A DNA stretch of 64,000 nt from an uncultured Oscillibacter sp. (GCA_947365245.1 CANAWG010000011.1:36452-100451); one strand, 5' to 3'. Positions 48,905-57,489 are shown, counted from the first letter of the stretch. Notes: generated by a model not told the origin, from the sequence alone. Numbers and translations are program-made.

Positions 48905-50581
48905 TTATACTTTTCCCTCAAAATCTTCTTGACTGAACAAAAACCAGCCGTTCCCCAGCAGTTTCCCTCCGGACGTTCCCCGGATCAGCTTCTGGGTCTG
49001 CTTTGTTTGCTTTATGAGCAGCTTTCCATCAGGGGTAAGGCTTTTGCGGCAGCAATTCAGCAGCATACTAAATTTATATTGAGGCAGAAAGGGATCTTCC
49101 CATACAACATACTGAAACGTGCGCGTATGTAAAACCTGTTTAAAATCTTTAATAGACGATATTTTTTCCGTCTGATCCCCTACTCCCTGCAAATCGGCAA
49201 GATATCTTCCGTCGTCTATGAGAAAACTCAACCGACAGTCTGTGTTATGGCAATATTCCTTGATTTGCTCTTTGATTTTTAACGCATTACTTCCCAACCC
49301 GCAGTTAATTCCCAGCACTTCGACATGCCCTTGGTGATCCCCAACCATACGCTCCATAAATACCGGATCATAGCAGGACCCGGTTCCCCAGGGATCTACC
49401 CCAAACGCTTTCCGGAATTCTTCACGGCCTTCTGTGTAATATATTTGCTCATTGTGCTGCCGAACTTCATTTTTCAGTGTTACGGAGCCATAGTGATGGC
49501 AGTAAGCATCTTTGGCCAGCATCAGCTTATAACCCTGCCGGCGCCATAAAAGGGAAATCCGGTCATCTGGAAAAGACATGGCATATACCGGGTGACTGGT
49601 ATGAAACGCGCCGCTGATGCAAAGCCCCTTAGAGGAACAAAACAAGCTGTTCCTCATCATTTGGATAGGATTGCATAAACGAACTCTTTGCTCCCAGCGG
49701 AATGGATCCGAATGGTTATTTTTAAAAGCGAATTCCGCCAATTCTCCCAAAGAGGAATACTCTGCCGGAATTGTCTGTAGATTACTGATGTTTGGCGTTG
49801 TGGGCACAACCGCCGCAATCTTAGGATTAGACCGCATACAAGCCAGCATATTTTCTATCGCGTGAGGGGTCACCACAACGTCATTGCTAATCATCAGCAT
49901 AAATTCGCCCTCTACGATTCGATAGACCGCTCCCGCCCCTCCGCCATTGACCGCTATATCCAACTGCTTGTCCGGATGGACACTCTCAAAATATTCTTTT
50001 GTCCCGTCACTGGAGCCGTGATTTACTAAAATCAATTCATAGCTCAGACCCGCCGGAAGGTTGGCAAGCAAACTCTCTACACAAATCTTTGTATAGTCAA
50101 GTTTATTATATGCCTGAACAAAAATGGAAACCTCATATTTAAAGCTCCCTCGCTCCAGGGCTTCGTCAATGTATTCATTTTTAAACAGCAGATTTTTTTC
50201 CTTAGTATAATACTCCGACAGATGTTCCGGGTGATTCACCAGATACTGGAAGAAATAGTACATCGCATAGCCCTGCTGCAACAGGGGCAATAACTCAAAC
50301 TCAATTTTACTCAGACAGGACATCCGATCAGCCTCATAGAGTGTCTTTATTCGCCGGATAGAATCCAAAACCGACTCACAGACAGGATGTAACTTTTTAT
50401 TTCCGTCTGTTTCCGCCATTTCCACCGACCATAGAACCTGCCTCAATCCAAGGGACATATCCGCACAAAGCTGGCCGAACTCCTGCGTATTTTCTAGTTC
50501 CGCACTGGTATATAATTCCTGACAGGCCTCCTGCATGGTTTTCAGAAGTTCCAAAATATGAAGAACAACCTGATCGTCCAT
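48905..50581 (-). CDS. Family 2 glycosyltransferase, large
   Basis: 558 aa. A helical N-terminal region of about 150 residues precedes a GT-A domain (about 155-400): EVSIFVQAYNKLDYTKICVES, LVNHGSSDGTKEY and the DxD-like ISNDVV. The C-terminal 150 residues (GHVEVLGINCGLG) resemble a methyltransferase-like Rossmann domain. Adds a sugar to a flagellar or surface glycan in the cytoplasm. Start ATG at 50581 behind GAGGAGAGAT; the longer frame is spurious. AT-rich relative to rfbF, suggesting separate acquisition. Confidence 0.82.
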   Translation of the reverse strand: MDDQVVLHILELLKTMQEACQELYTSAELENTQEFGQLCADMSLGLRQVLWSVEMAETDGNKKLHPVCESVLDSIRRIKTLYEADRMSCLSKIEFELLPLLQQGYAMYYFFQYLVNHPEHLSEYYTKEKNLLFKNEYIDEALERGSFKYEVSIFVQAYNKLDYTKICVESLLANLPAGLSYELILVNHGSSDGTKEYFESVHPDKQLDIAVNGGGAGAVYRIVEGEFMLMISNDVVVTPHAIENMLACMRSNPKIAAVVPTTPNISNLQTIPAEYSSLGELAEFAFKNNHSDPFRWEQRVRLCNPIQMMRNSLFCSSKGLCISGAFHTSHPVYAMSFPDDRISLLWRRQGYKLMLAKDAYCHHYGSVTLKNEVRQHNEQIYYTEGREEFRKAFGVDPWGTGSCYDPVFMERMVGDHQGHVEVLGINCGLGSNALKIKEQIKEYCHNTDCRLSFLIDDGRYLADLQGVGDQTEKISSIKDFKQVLHTRTFQYVVWEDPFLPQYKFSMLLNCCRKSLTPDGKLLIKQTKQTQKLIRGTSGGKLLGNGWFLFSQEDFEGKV

Positions 50582-50618
50582 ATCTCTCCTCACCCCTTTA
50601 CTCCCCGGCGAATATCCC

Positions 50619-51407
50619 TCAGAATTCCTCCCACAGTTTCCAGGGCGCACGTCCGCCGCTCCAAAGGCTCTCCAACAAGCCCCGGTCTCTCTGGGTGTCC
50701 ATGCACTGCCAGAAGCCGGGGTGCTTGTAGATGCCCAGCTTTCCTTCTCCCGCCAATGTCTCCAAAGGCTTCCGCTCCAGAATACAGCCCTCCTCCGGGC
50801 TGAGATAATCAAACACCTCCGGCTCCATCACCATGAAGCCGCCGTTGATCCAGCCGCCGTCCTCTTTCGCTTTCTCCCGAAAGCCCGAGACGGTGGTCCC
50901 CGCCTCGTCCAGGTCCAGCACGCCGAACCGGCCTCCCGGCTGGATTCCCGTCAGCGTTACGGTCTTGCCCGACGCTCGGTGCTGGGCCAAAAGCGCGTTC
51001 AGGTCCACATCGCTCACCCCGTCGCCGTAGGTCAGCATAAAGGGCTCGTCCCCGATGTAGCACTGGACCCGCTTGATTCGCCCGCCGGTCTGGGTCTTGA
51101 GGCCGGTGTCCACCAGCGTCACCCGCCAGGGCTCCGCCACATTCGTGTGAACGGTCATACGGTTCTCCGCGGAAAAGTCGAAAGTCACGTCGGAGCGGTG
51201 GAGGTAGTAGTCAGCGAAGTACTCCTTGATCAGGTGCCCCTTGTAGCCGCAGCAGATGACGAAGTCGTGGAAATCGAAGCTGGAGTAGTATTTCATGATA
51301 TGCCATAAAATCGGCTGCCCGCCGATCTCAATCATGGGCTTGGGCTTGAGATGGCTCTCCTCGCTGATGCGGGTGCCAAGGCCCCCGGCCAAAATCACGA
51401 CTTTCAT
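50619..51407 (-). CDS. rfbF: Glucose-1-phosphate cytidylyltransferase
   Basis: 262 aa. Makes CDP-glucose from glucose-1-phosphate and CTP, the entry to CDP-3,6-dideoxyhexoses. N-terminal VVILAGGLGTRISEESHLKPKPM and ILWHIMKYYSSFDFHDFVIC are classic RfbF; YGDGVSDVDL holds the metal-binding Asp. Full length and intact, although the next two enzymes of the path (rfbG, rfbH at 35.7-36.9 kb) are pseudogenes. Start overlaps the end of the glycosyltransferase gene at 51404 by 4 bp. Confidence 0.93.
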   Translation of the reverse strand: MKVVILAGGLGTRISEESHLKPKPMIEIGGQPILWHIMKYYSSFDFHDFVICCGYKGHLIKEYFADYYLHRSDVTFDFSAENRMTVHTNVAEPWRVTLVDTGLKTQTGGRIKRVQCYIGDEPFMLTYGDGVSDVDLNALLAQHRASGKTVTLTGIQPGGRFGVLDLDEAGTTVSGFREKAKEDGGWINGGFMVMEPEVFDYLSPEEGCILERKPLETLAGEGKLGIYKHPGFWQCMDTQRDRGLLESLWSGGRAPWKLWEEF

Positions 51408-53521
51408 GTGTAATCCCCTTCAATGAGATACGCTACCCGCCGGTAAGCCGGGCTCTGTTTGATCGCCGCCACCGCCGGGTCCTTTGGGTCATAGGCCGCC
51501 AGCATGGTCCGCACCTGCTCCGCCAGGGCCAGCAGCTCGGGACTCGGCGGCGGGGCCTGGAGCTCCGGCGTGTGCTCCGTCAAAAACTCCACCATGGACC
51601 TCATCTCCGGGGCCGTCTCCAGCCCGGCGCGCAGCAGCCGGACATAGCCCGCCGCGTCGCCCGCGTCCAGGGCGGCGAACGCTCGGGCGCAGTGCCACCC
51701 GAAGCGGTGCATGGGCGGCAGGAGGAAGAGCCCCTCCTCCGTCAGCGCACCCGGCGCATAGCACAGGGGCAGAAACGCCCGCTCCACCTCCGCAAACCGG
51801 CGGGCCAGCTCCATGCCCTGTTCCGCATCTTTCCACTTGCATTCCCGCGCCGCCGCCAGCGCCAGTCCCCGGGCCCAGCAGAGGGTCCGCGGGTCCTCCA
51901 CGTCCTCGGGGAGCAGGCCGGCGCAGTCGCCGCAGGCGGCCAGCCGCGCGGCCAGCAGGTCCATGGTCTCCACATCCATTCGCTTTCCGGGCAGGGGAAA
52001 GCGCACGCCCTGCCGCAGGGCGTGGTCCAGCGCCTCCGGCGGGAGGAGCGTCCAGTCCTCCACCGCGGCAAGAAGCGCCTCCAGCCGGGCGGCGTCCTCC
52101 GTCTCCAGCATGGCCGCGGCGGCGCCGGGCTCGCATGTTCCGCACAGGGGCAGCAGCAGCGTATAGGCGTGCCGGGAAAGGCCCGTCTCCCGCTCCGCCG
52201 CGCGCTTGGCGTCGGAAAAGGCCGGGAACACGGCCTCGCAGAAGGCCCGCTTCCGCTCCCCGGCCGCCCGCTCGTCCGGGACCGGGGCGGAGAGCCCCGC
52301 CCAAACGGCGGTGACCAGGGCGTCCGTCTCCAGGTTGGCGCTCGTCCGCAGGTTCATCAGCGCCTGGGCCAGCGCCTCTGTCATGCCCGAATCCAGAGCG
52401 GAGAAGTCCAGCCCCTCCAGCAGCGCCCGGGCCTCCTCCGGCCGCTCCAGGTTGCGGTACACATCCGCCAGGGTAATCCGCACGATCTGCTCGCTCCGGG
52501 GAGAGTCCATCTGGAGCACGCTGCGCAGCCGGGCCAGAGGGTCCAGCCGTCCCGCCCGGTCCTCCGCCAGGGCCTCCAAATAGCCCTCGCCCCGGCGGAC
52601 GGCCTCCTCCGGCTCATTCCGCCTCCGGAAATGGAGGAACGCCTGGAACGCCACGTCGATGCGGGTGAAGGCGGAGTCTGGGAACCAGGCCTCCGCCTTT
52701 TGGATCCACTCCTCCAGCTCCGGCAGGGTTCCCACCGCGGCGTTGGTCACGGCGTAGCGGAGAATGGGCGGGCCCAGCGTCTCCCAATGGGGCGCCCGCT
52801 TCTCCACCAGCTCCACCGCCCGGCGGAGGATGTCCGGGTAGTCCGGCTCCTCCCGGCCGCTCTCCAGCATCTGGAGATACACCTGCAAATTGTCCGGGGC
52901 CTCCTCCAGCTCCTTGCGCAGCATCGCCATGTTCCGGGCCTCTTTTTTCCGGCCCGCCTCTCCATCCAGGTTCATCACCACATAGCCGTCGTGGTGCAGA
53001 ACCGTCTGCCGCAAAAGCGTGCGCGCCCCCCCTCTGTCGGGCCACCGCCACTGCTCGTGAATGCTCCCCTCGTAGCGGGGGCGCTTGGCCATGCAGGCCA
53101 GACGGGTCGTGAAAGAGTCCTGATACGGCCCTTTCGGATCGTAGGTACCGTAGTTCCGGATCACCACCACGCCCATGGTATAGGGGTCTCCGTTCCAATC
53201 GCGCAGGAAGCCCGCCAGCTGGGATACGTCCTCGTCCAGCCACTCGTCCGAATCCAGCGTCAGGCACCAGTCCCCGGCGCAGCGGTCCAGAACCGCGTTC
53301 CGGGCGGCGGCGAAGTCGTCGATCCAGGGGAAGTCAAACACGATATCCGCGTATTTTTCCGCCACCGCGCGGCTGCCGTCCGCGGAACCGGTGTCCGCCA
53401 TCACCACCTGGCAGGGGACCGCCTGACGCAGGGGCTCCAGGGACCGCAGGCACCGCTCCAGACAGCGGATATCATCCCGAAAGATCATGGCCACGGACAG
53501 CAGAGGTCTCTTTTCCATCAT
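51404..53521 (-). CDS. Glycosyltransferase with long TPR-like C-terminus, beside flagellin
   Basis: 705 aa. GT2 domain in the first 230 residues (LSVAMIFRDDIRCLERCL, MADTGSADGSRAVAE, LTLDSDEW as the DxD motif), followed by about 450 residues of helical, leucine/alanine-rich repeats like tetratricopeptides. Directly downstream of flagellin on the same strand, it is a good candidate for the enzyme that glycosylates flagellin, with the repeats binding the protein substrate. Start ATG at 53521 behind GGAGGAAAG. High GC, like flagellin and unlike the phosphoramidate genes, so it is likely older at this site. Confidence 0.82.
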   Translation of the reverse strand: MMEKRPLLSVAMIFRDDIRCLERCLRSLEPLRQAVPCQVVMADTGSADGSRAVAEKYADIVFDFPWIDDFAAARNAVLDRCAGDWCLTLDSDEWLDEDVSQLAGFLRDWNGDPYTMGVVVIRNYGTYDPKGPYQDSFTTRLACMAKRPRYEGSIHEQWRWPDRGGARTLLRQTVLHHDGYVVMNLDGEAGRKKEARNMAMLRKELEEAPDNLQVYLQMLESGREEPDYPDILRRAVELVEKRAPHWETLGPPILRYAVTNAAVGTLPELEEWIQKAEAWFPDSAFTRIDVAFQAFLHFRRRNEPEEAVRRGEGYLEALAEDRAGRLDPLARLRSVLQMDSPRSEQIVRITLADVYRNLERPEEARALLEGLDFSALDSGMTEALAQALMNLRTSANLETDALVTAVWAGLSAPVPDERAAGERKRAFCEAVFPAFSDAKRAAERETGLSRHAYTLLLPLCGTCEPGAAAAMLETEDAARLEALLAAVEDWTLLPPEALDHALRQGVRFPLPGKRMDVETMDLLAARLAACGDCAGLLPEDVEDPRTLCWARGLALAAARECKWKDAEQGMELARRFAEVERAFLPLCYAPGALTEEGLFLLPPMHRFGWHCARAFAALDAGDAAGYVRLLRAGLETAPEMRSMVEFLTEHTPELQAPPPSPELLALAEQVRTMLAAYDPKDPAVAAIKQSPAYRRVAYLIEGDYT

Positions 53522-53588
53522 GCACGCTCTCTTTCCTCCGCGCCCTTTGGAAAACCGCCGCCGCTCCGGCGGCTTTCCATGGGACACG

Positions 53589-53624
53589 GAAACGGGAGCG
53601 GGCTTTTGCCCGCCCCCGTTTTGA
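53589..53624. terminator. Hairpin behind flagellin
   Basis: AAACGGGAGCGGGC, loop TTTT, GCCCGCCCCCGTTTT; between flagellin and the glycosyltransferase, with a short T run in either direction. Confidence 0.65.
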
Positions 53625-53774
53625 TTGGGTCTATGCGGTTTGTTCCAAGAACCGCGTCCCCGTCCCTCTCCGACGCAAACCAACGAAGTGTTTGCGGAGG
53701 AAAATGAGGAGCAAGGGAGTGTGCGCAGTTTTCGCCGTCAGGCGGAAACGAAGCAAAGCGGACTTTGCGACGAA

Positions 53775-55469
53775 TTAGCCCAGCAGCTGCAGCACGCCCT
53801 GAGGAACAGCGTTGGCCTGGGCCAGCATGGCCTGGGCGGACTGGATCAGGATGTTGTTCTTGGTGTAGGCCATCATCTCCTCGGCGACGTCGGTGTCGCG
53901 GATGGTGGACTCGGCGTCCTGGATGTTCTCCGCCATGACGCTCAGGTTCTTCTGGGTGTGCTCCAGACGGTTCTGGTAGGCGCCCAGGTCACCGCGGACG
54001 GAGGACACGTTGTTGATGGCGTTGCGGATGGTCTCGATGGCGCCGGAGGCGCTCTCGGGATTGCTGATGTCCAGACCGGCAATGCCCAGGGCCTTGGTGT
54101 GCATGTCGCCCACGTAGACCTTCATCTGGTTGAAAGGATCGGCGGTGTCGCCGATCTGCAGCTGCAGGCCGCCGCCGGCGATCTTGGAGGTGCCGGCCTT
54201 CAGGGCGATGCTGACGCCGGTGGTACCGCCGGTCGCGGTAGCGTCTTCGGCAAAGGTGTTCGTCGCGCCCTCGGTGGTAACGCCGAGGGTGGCTTCCAGA
54301 CCGGTCTCCATGCCGATCTTGTGGGCGGCGTCCAGCAGATCATCAGCGGTGGCGCCATTCCAGGCGTTGCTGGTCACATCCAGGAAATGCTCCACGCCGG
54401 CGGCCTTCAGCTCGGCCTTCATGTCATCGTCCAGCTTGGTGCGGTCCACGACGGCGAACTTCTTGCCGTTGAGCGTGAACGTGGCCCGGTCCAGCTTGTT
54501 GGTGCCGTCGTTCGCGGGGGTGGCATCGGAGCCCTCGTAAATCTTCAGGCTGGTGATGTCAAGAGCCTGATAGGCGTCCGAGCCGACAGCGGCAACAATA
54601 CCGTTGTTTTTAACGGTGCCATTGATATCGAGATTGATGGCCTTGACCTGCATGGTGCCAGCGCCGGCCTCTTTTGCGGTGAACACCAGCTTGTTGGTAT
54701 CAACGGTCACGTCAAAGTTGTTAGCAACATCCTTGTTCTTCTTCAGCGCGTCCGCAATCGCCTGAACACCGGTAGCCTGATCAGAAACCGTGTAGGTGTT
54801 GCCGTCGGCATCCGCAAACTCGTTGGTGTTGGCGGTCTTGGTCAGCTCAACGGTAATCTCCTTGGTGGCCTTGCCATCGGCGTCGGTCAGGCTGACGGTG
54901 AACGAAGCCTTCTGCCCAGCAGTCAAAGTGTTGAAAGCATCAATGGCGGCGTTGCTCGTATAGGTGCCCTTGGTGGCGTCGATCTCAAAGGTGTTGATGC
55001 CGTCGATCTTGCCCACGGAGGAGGCGGTGGAGCCGCCCACCTTGGACAGGGAGCCGTCCAGCAGCTTGATGCCGTTGAAGTTGGAGCTGTCGGCGATACG
55101 GTCAATTTCGGTCTTCAGGGCGTCGACCTCTTTCTGAAGGTTGGCGCGGTCGACCTCGTTGTCGTAGGTGCCGTTGGCGGACTGGGTGGCCAGGTAGTCC
55201 ATGCGGTTGAGCATGTCCTGGATCTCCTGCATGGCGCCCTCGGCGGTCTTCACCAGGGAGATGCCGTCCTTGACGTTCTTCTGGGCGGCGTTCAGACCGG
55301 TGATCTGGGCGCGCATCTTCTCGGAAATGGCCAGACCGGCGGCGTCGTCGCCGGCGCGGTTGATCTTGTAGCCGGAGCTCAGCTTCTCCAGGTTCTTCGC
55401 CAGAGCGCTGGTGTTGGTGTTGTAGTTCCGGTAGGCGTTCATAGCCATGATGTTATGCTGAATCCTCAT
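53775..55469 (-). CDS. fliC: Flagellin
   Basis: 564 aa, major filament protein, exported by the flagellar type III system. The N-terminal D0/D1 domain (about 1-150: MRIQHNIMAMNAYRN, SSGYKINRAGDDAAGLAISEKM) and C-terminal D1/D0 (about 465-564, ending VPQGVLQLLG) are conserved. The central 300 residues (D2/D3) are variable and Thr/Ser/Ala-rich, offering many O-glycosylation sites, in keeping with the glycan genes downstream. Start ATG at 55469; the ribosome site GGAGG is in the loop of a hairpin that touches the start codon. No sigma-D promoter is visible in the 150 bp to csrA, so co-transcription with csrA is possible. Confidence 0.96.
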   Translation of the reverse strand: MRIQHNIMAMNAYRNYNTNTSALAKNLEKLSSGYKINRAGDDAAGLAISEKMRAQITGLNAAQKNVKDGISLVKTAEGAMQEIQDMLNRMDYLATQSANGTYDNEVDRANLQKEVDALKTEIDRIADSSNFNGIKLLDGSLSKVGGSTASSVGKIDGINTFEIDATKGTYTSNAAIDAFNTLTAGQKASFTVSLTDADGKATKEITVELTKTANTNEFADADGNTYTVSDQATGVQAIADALKKNKDVANNFDVTVDTNKLVFTAKEAGAGTMQVKAINLDINGTVKNNGIVAAVGSDAYQALDITSLKIYEGSDATPANDGTNKLDRATFTLNGKKFAVVDRTKLDDDMKAELKAAGVEHFLDVTSNAWNGATADDLLDAAHKIGMETGLEATLGVTTEGATNTFAEDATATGGTTGVSIALKAGTSKIAGGGLQLQIGDTADPFNQMKVYVGDMHTKALGIAGLDISNPESASGAIETIRNAINNVSSVRGDLGAYQNRLEHTQKNLSVMAENIQDAESTIRDTDVAEEMMAYTKNNILIQSAQAMLAQANAVPQGVLQLLG

Positions 55470-55488
55470 TTTATAGTCCTCCTATAAA
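55470..55488 (-). promoter_or_regulatory. Ribosome-site hairpin, candidate CsrA operator on flagellin mRNA
   Basis: On the mRNA strand TTTATAG, loop GAGGA, CTATAAA, with ATG immediately after. A perfect 7-bp stem presents GGA in the loop and holds the Shine-Dalgarno, the classic geometry of CsrA sites such as BS2 on B. subtilis hag. csrA is the next gene upstream. Confidence 0.75.
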
Positions 55489-55619
55489 TAAAATGATTGC
55501 CAGGGAAAATCCGGCGCTTTGGGCATCCTGTCCCTCAGCTTGTGCAGAGTGCCTTTCAGGCCGCCATTCGCGCGTAACGGACAGCCTTTCCGGCACGGTA
55601 CAATATTTCTCCCGGCTCG

Positions 55620-56006
55620 TCAGCCGGTTGAAATCTCTCTGTTTTGGGGCCCCTCGGCCACGGTGGGCAAAAACCCCGGCGGAAACAGGCTGTCCAACTG
55701 CCTGCGCAGGGTGCGGACCTCATCGCTCTCGCCGTCCATCTGACTGAGCAGAGACCGCATGGCGGATACCGTCTGGGTCTTCCCCCGGTTCCAGCTGATC
55801 TCCTGCCGGTGGCGGCGGGGGGCGTCAAGCACACAGTCGGGGCGTTCCCCGCCGGTCCGCTCCAGAACCTTTCCCCGTACAATGGGAACCTCCCTGGGGG
55901 CCTGGATCATCAGCTTGCAGCGGTCGCCGGAGACGTTGTCCAGCTGTACCACCACATTCTCGCCGATGGTCATGTAATCTCCTGTTTTCAGCTGTAGGGA
56001 CAGCAT
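55620..56006 (-). CDS. csrA: CsrA-like RNA-binding regulator with extended C-terminus
   Basis: 128 aa. Residues 1-50 are a CsrA domain: MLSLQLKTGDYMTIGENVVV, then MIQAPREVPIVRGKVLER, with the RNA-contact residues Leu4 and Arg44 in place. Usual CsrA is 60-75 aa; here about 75 extra residues follow, first basic (APRRHRQE) then helical (MDGESDEVRTLRRQLDSL). In B. subtilis CsrA blocks flagellin translation and is relieved by FliW; no fliW is in the window, so the tail may replace or bind such a partner (inference). Start ATG at 56006 behind AAAGGAGTTGCC. Between the dead-TnpB locus and flagellin, same strand. Confidence 0.86.
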   Translation of the reverse strand: MLSLQLKTGDYMTIGENVVVQLDNVSGDRCKLMIQAPREVPIVRGKVLERTGGERPDCVLDAPRRHRQEISWNRGKTQTVSAMRSLLSQMDGESDEVRTLRRQLDSLFPPGFLPTVAEGPQNREISTG

Positions 56007-56226
56007 GGCAACTCCTTTCGCCACTTGCTCATCGTCATAATATTTTGGACGCCCCGGAGGGCTTCGGCCGCGGCCCCAGAGGGAGGCGGCCTCTCGTTTC
56101 CTACTCGACGGTCTGGAAAACGCTGAGCAAAACGGAACATCCTCTATTCTGCTTTGCTCAACGCTTCCCATAACCGGAATCATAGGCTTTCCCCGGCGTC
56201 CTCACCGGTATAGCTGGGCTTATGCT
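56007..56226 (-). ncRNA. Candidate omega/guide RNA of the dead TnpB
   Basis: 220 bp between the tnpB-like stop and csrA, no ORF. Directly after the stop the strand reads GGTGAGGACGCCGGGGAAAG, which matches the conserved opening of omega RNAs at the right end of clostridial IS605-type elements. Then come GAAGCG, an inverted-repeat region (GAGCAAAGCAGA and complementary GCTCAGCG) and GAGTAGGAAACGAGAGG, again like the family's scaffold end. The guide would follow the last hairpin; a boundary after GGGGCGTCCAA (about 56047) is my best guess but not certain. Confidence 0.55.
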
Positions 56227-57378
56227 TTAAGCGGCTTCCCGCTTTTGCATCCTTTGATATTGGGCCAATCCCTCGGTCTTGATGTTTTTCGCGGCGTTGA
56301 CCTCCCGGTCATGGACCGCGCCGCACTTGGGGCAGGTCCAGCGATGATTTTTGCAGCTGACGGCGGCGTCCAGAACCATCCCGCAGGCGGAACAGGTCCG
56401 GCTGGTGGGGGTATAGCGGTCCACTTCGATCAGCGCCTTGCCCTGCCGCGCCAGTTTGTAGCGGAGGCACTTCCGGAAAGCTCCGTAGCCCTCCCTCATG
56501 CCGTTTCCAAAGTTGAACTTCTGAGACAGGTCCGCCAGGTCGTCGTTCCTCACGCACACGGCGTCCCAGGCGTTGGCTATCCGCCGGGATTCCTGGTGAA
56601 TGAAGTCGCGCCGCTGGTTGACGGTGTGCTCGTGAAGCAGGCGGTACTTCTGAACTGTTTTCTCATAATTCCTGGAGCCGGGCTGCATCCGGCAGAGCTG
56701 CCGCTGAATTTTAGCCAGCTTCTCCTGGGACTGTCTGAGCCATTGGGGCGGGTCTGCCAGTGCGCCGTTGTCCGCCGCGTAGAAATGCCGCATGGAGTAT
56801 TTCAGCCCCAGTGTGGTCTCCGGCGTGGGAACGACAGGTTCCGGCTCTTTCACGGTGTACTCATATAAAATGTAGGCGTAGTATTTGCCGGTCCTGGTCC
56901 GGTCCACCGTCACCCGTTTCAGCTTCCAGCCGCTGCGGGGGCGGCGGGGGAACTTCGCCCGGACGATTCCGGCCTTGGTCATGCGGAGGCCGTCTCTGGT
57001 GATGTAGATGGTCGGACCGGACGTAAACTCGTGGTTGCTGGCGGTGAAAGAATCCCGGTCGTCCTTTTTGCGCTTGAAATTGGGATAGCCGAAGCACTCC
57101 GGATTTTTGAAGAACACGCGGAACGCCTGGGAGAGCTTGTTGTGCTCCTGGATCAACGCCTGGTTGTCTACCTCGGTGAGGAACGGGGCCTCTTTCTTGT
57201 ACTTGGCCGGGGTAGGGATGAAGTGGGCGTCGGTTTCGATATAAAACCTCTGCTGATCGACCAGCATCCGGTTCCAGATGTAGCGGCAGCAGCCGAAAGT
57301 CTTTTCAAACAGCTCCGCCTGGGCCTCGTTTGGATAGAGGCGGGCCTTGAGGGTGGTGAACCGTTTGATGTCCGCCAT
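56227..57378 (-). CDS. tldR: Nuclease-dead TnpB, TldR-type candidate RNA-guided regulator
   Basis: 383 aa, full-length TnpB: N-terminal WED/REC-like domain (about 1-185, FGCCRYIWNRML), RuvC domain and zinc ribbon (Cys329, 332, 349, 352 all kept). In active clostridial TnpBs the RuvC residues are Asp in LGLDxSM, Glu in CIEDLD and Asp in DRDxNAA. Here they read LGLKYSM (Lys193), CVRNDD (Arg277) and DREVNAA (Glu359): all three are replaced while the surrounding residues are conserved. No tnpA is present. This is the pattern of TldRs, TnpB-derived RNA-guided repressors known beside flagellin genes in Enterobacteriaceae. Here it is beside csrA and flagellin. Start ATG at 57378 behind GGGGAGGGGCGG. 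Target not identified. Confidence 0.85.
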   Translation of the reverse strand: MADIKRFTTLKARLYPNEAQAELFEKTFGCCRYIWNRMLVDQQRFYIETDAHFIPTPAKYKKEAPFLTEVDNQALIQEHNKLSQAFRVFFKNPECFGYPNFKRKKDDRDSFTASNHEFTSGPTIYITRDGLRMTKAGIVRAKFPRRPRSGWKLKRVTVDRTRTGKYYAYILYEYTVKEPEPVVPTPETTLGLKYSMRHFYAADNGALADPPQWLRQSQEKLAKIQRQLCRMQPGSRNYEKTVQKYRLLHEHTVNQRRDFIHQESRRIANAWDAVCVRNDDLADLSQKFNFGNGMREGYGAFRKCLRYKLARQGKALIEVDRYTPTSRTCSACGMVLDAAVSCKNHRWTCPKCGAVHDREVNAAKNIKTEGLAQYQRMQKREAA

Positions 57379-57424
57379 ATCCGCCCCTCCCCTGCGCTGA
57401 AATTTCCGGTTGAGGAGAAACAAT

Positions 57425-57456
57425 CTGTCCGAAGTTGCGTACAACTCCGTCCAGGC
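57425..57456. repeat. 32-bp repeat A with inner palindrome
   Basis: Begins CTGTCCGAAGTTGCG and ends ACAACTCCGTCCAGGC; near-identical to the repeat at 57539-57570, same orientation. The inner part is a near-palindrome. Lies in the leader of the dead tnpB. Confidence 0.8.
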
Positions 57457-57489
57457 GCTTCCAGTTTTCTCAACTGTTTTCATTACTAC

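Noticed and set aside
51572..53707. 711-codon open frame opposite the TPR glycosyltransferase
   Set aside because: Shadow frame; the minus strand has clear GT2 motifs and a ribosome site.
53625..55487. 620-codon open frame opposite flagellin
   Set aside because: Shadow of flagellin; repetitive Val/Gly/Asp translation.
55486..55640. Target site of the guide RNA in the local flagellin leader
   Set aside because: A short AAATATT match to the presumed guide exists near 55603-55612 but does not extend; too short to claim.
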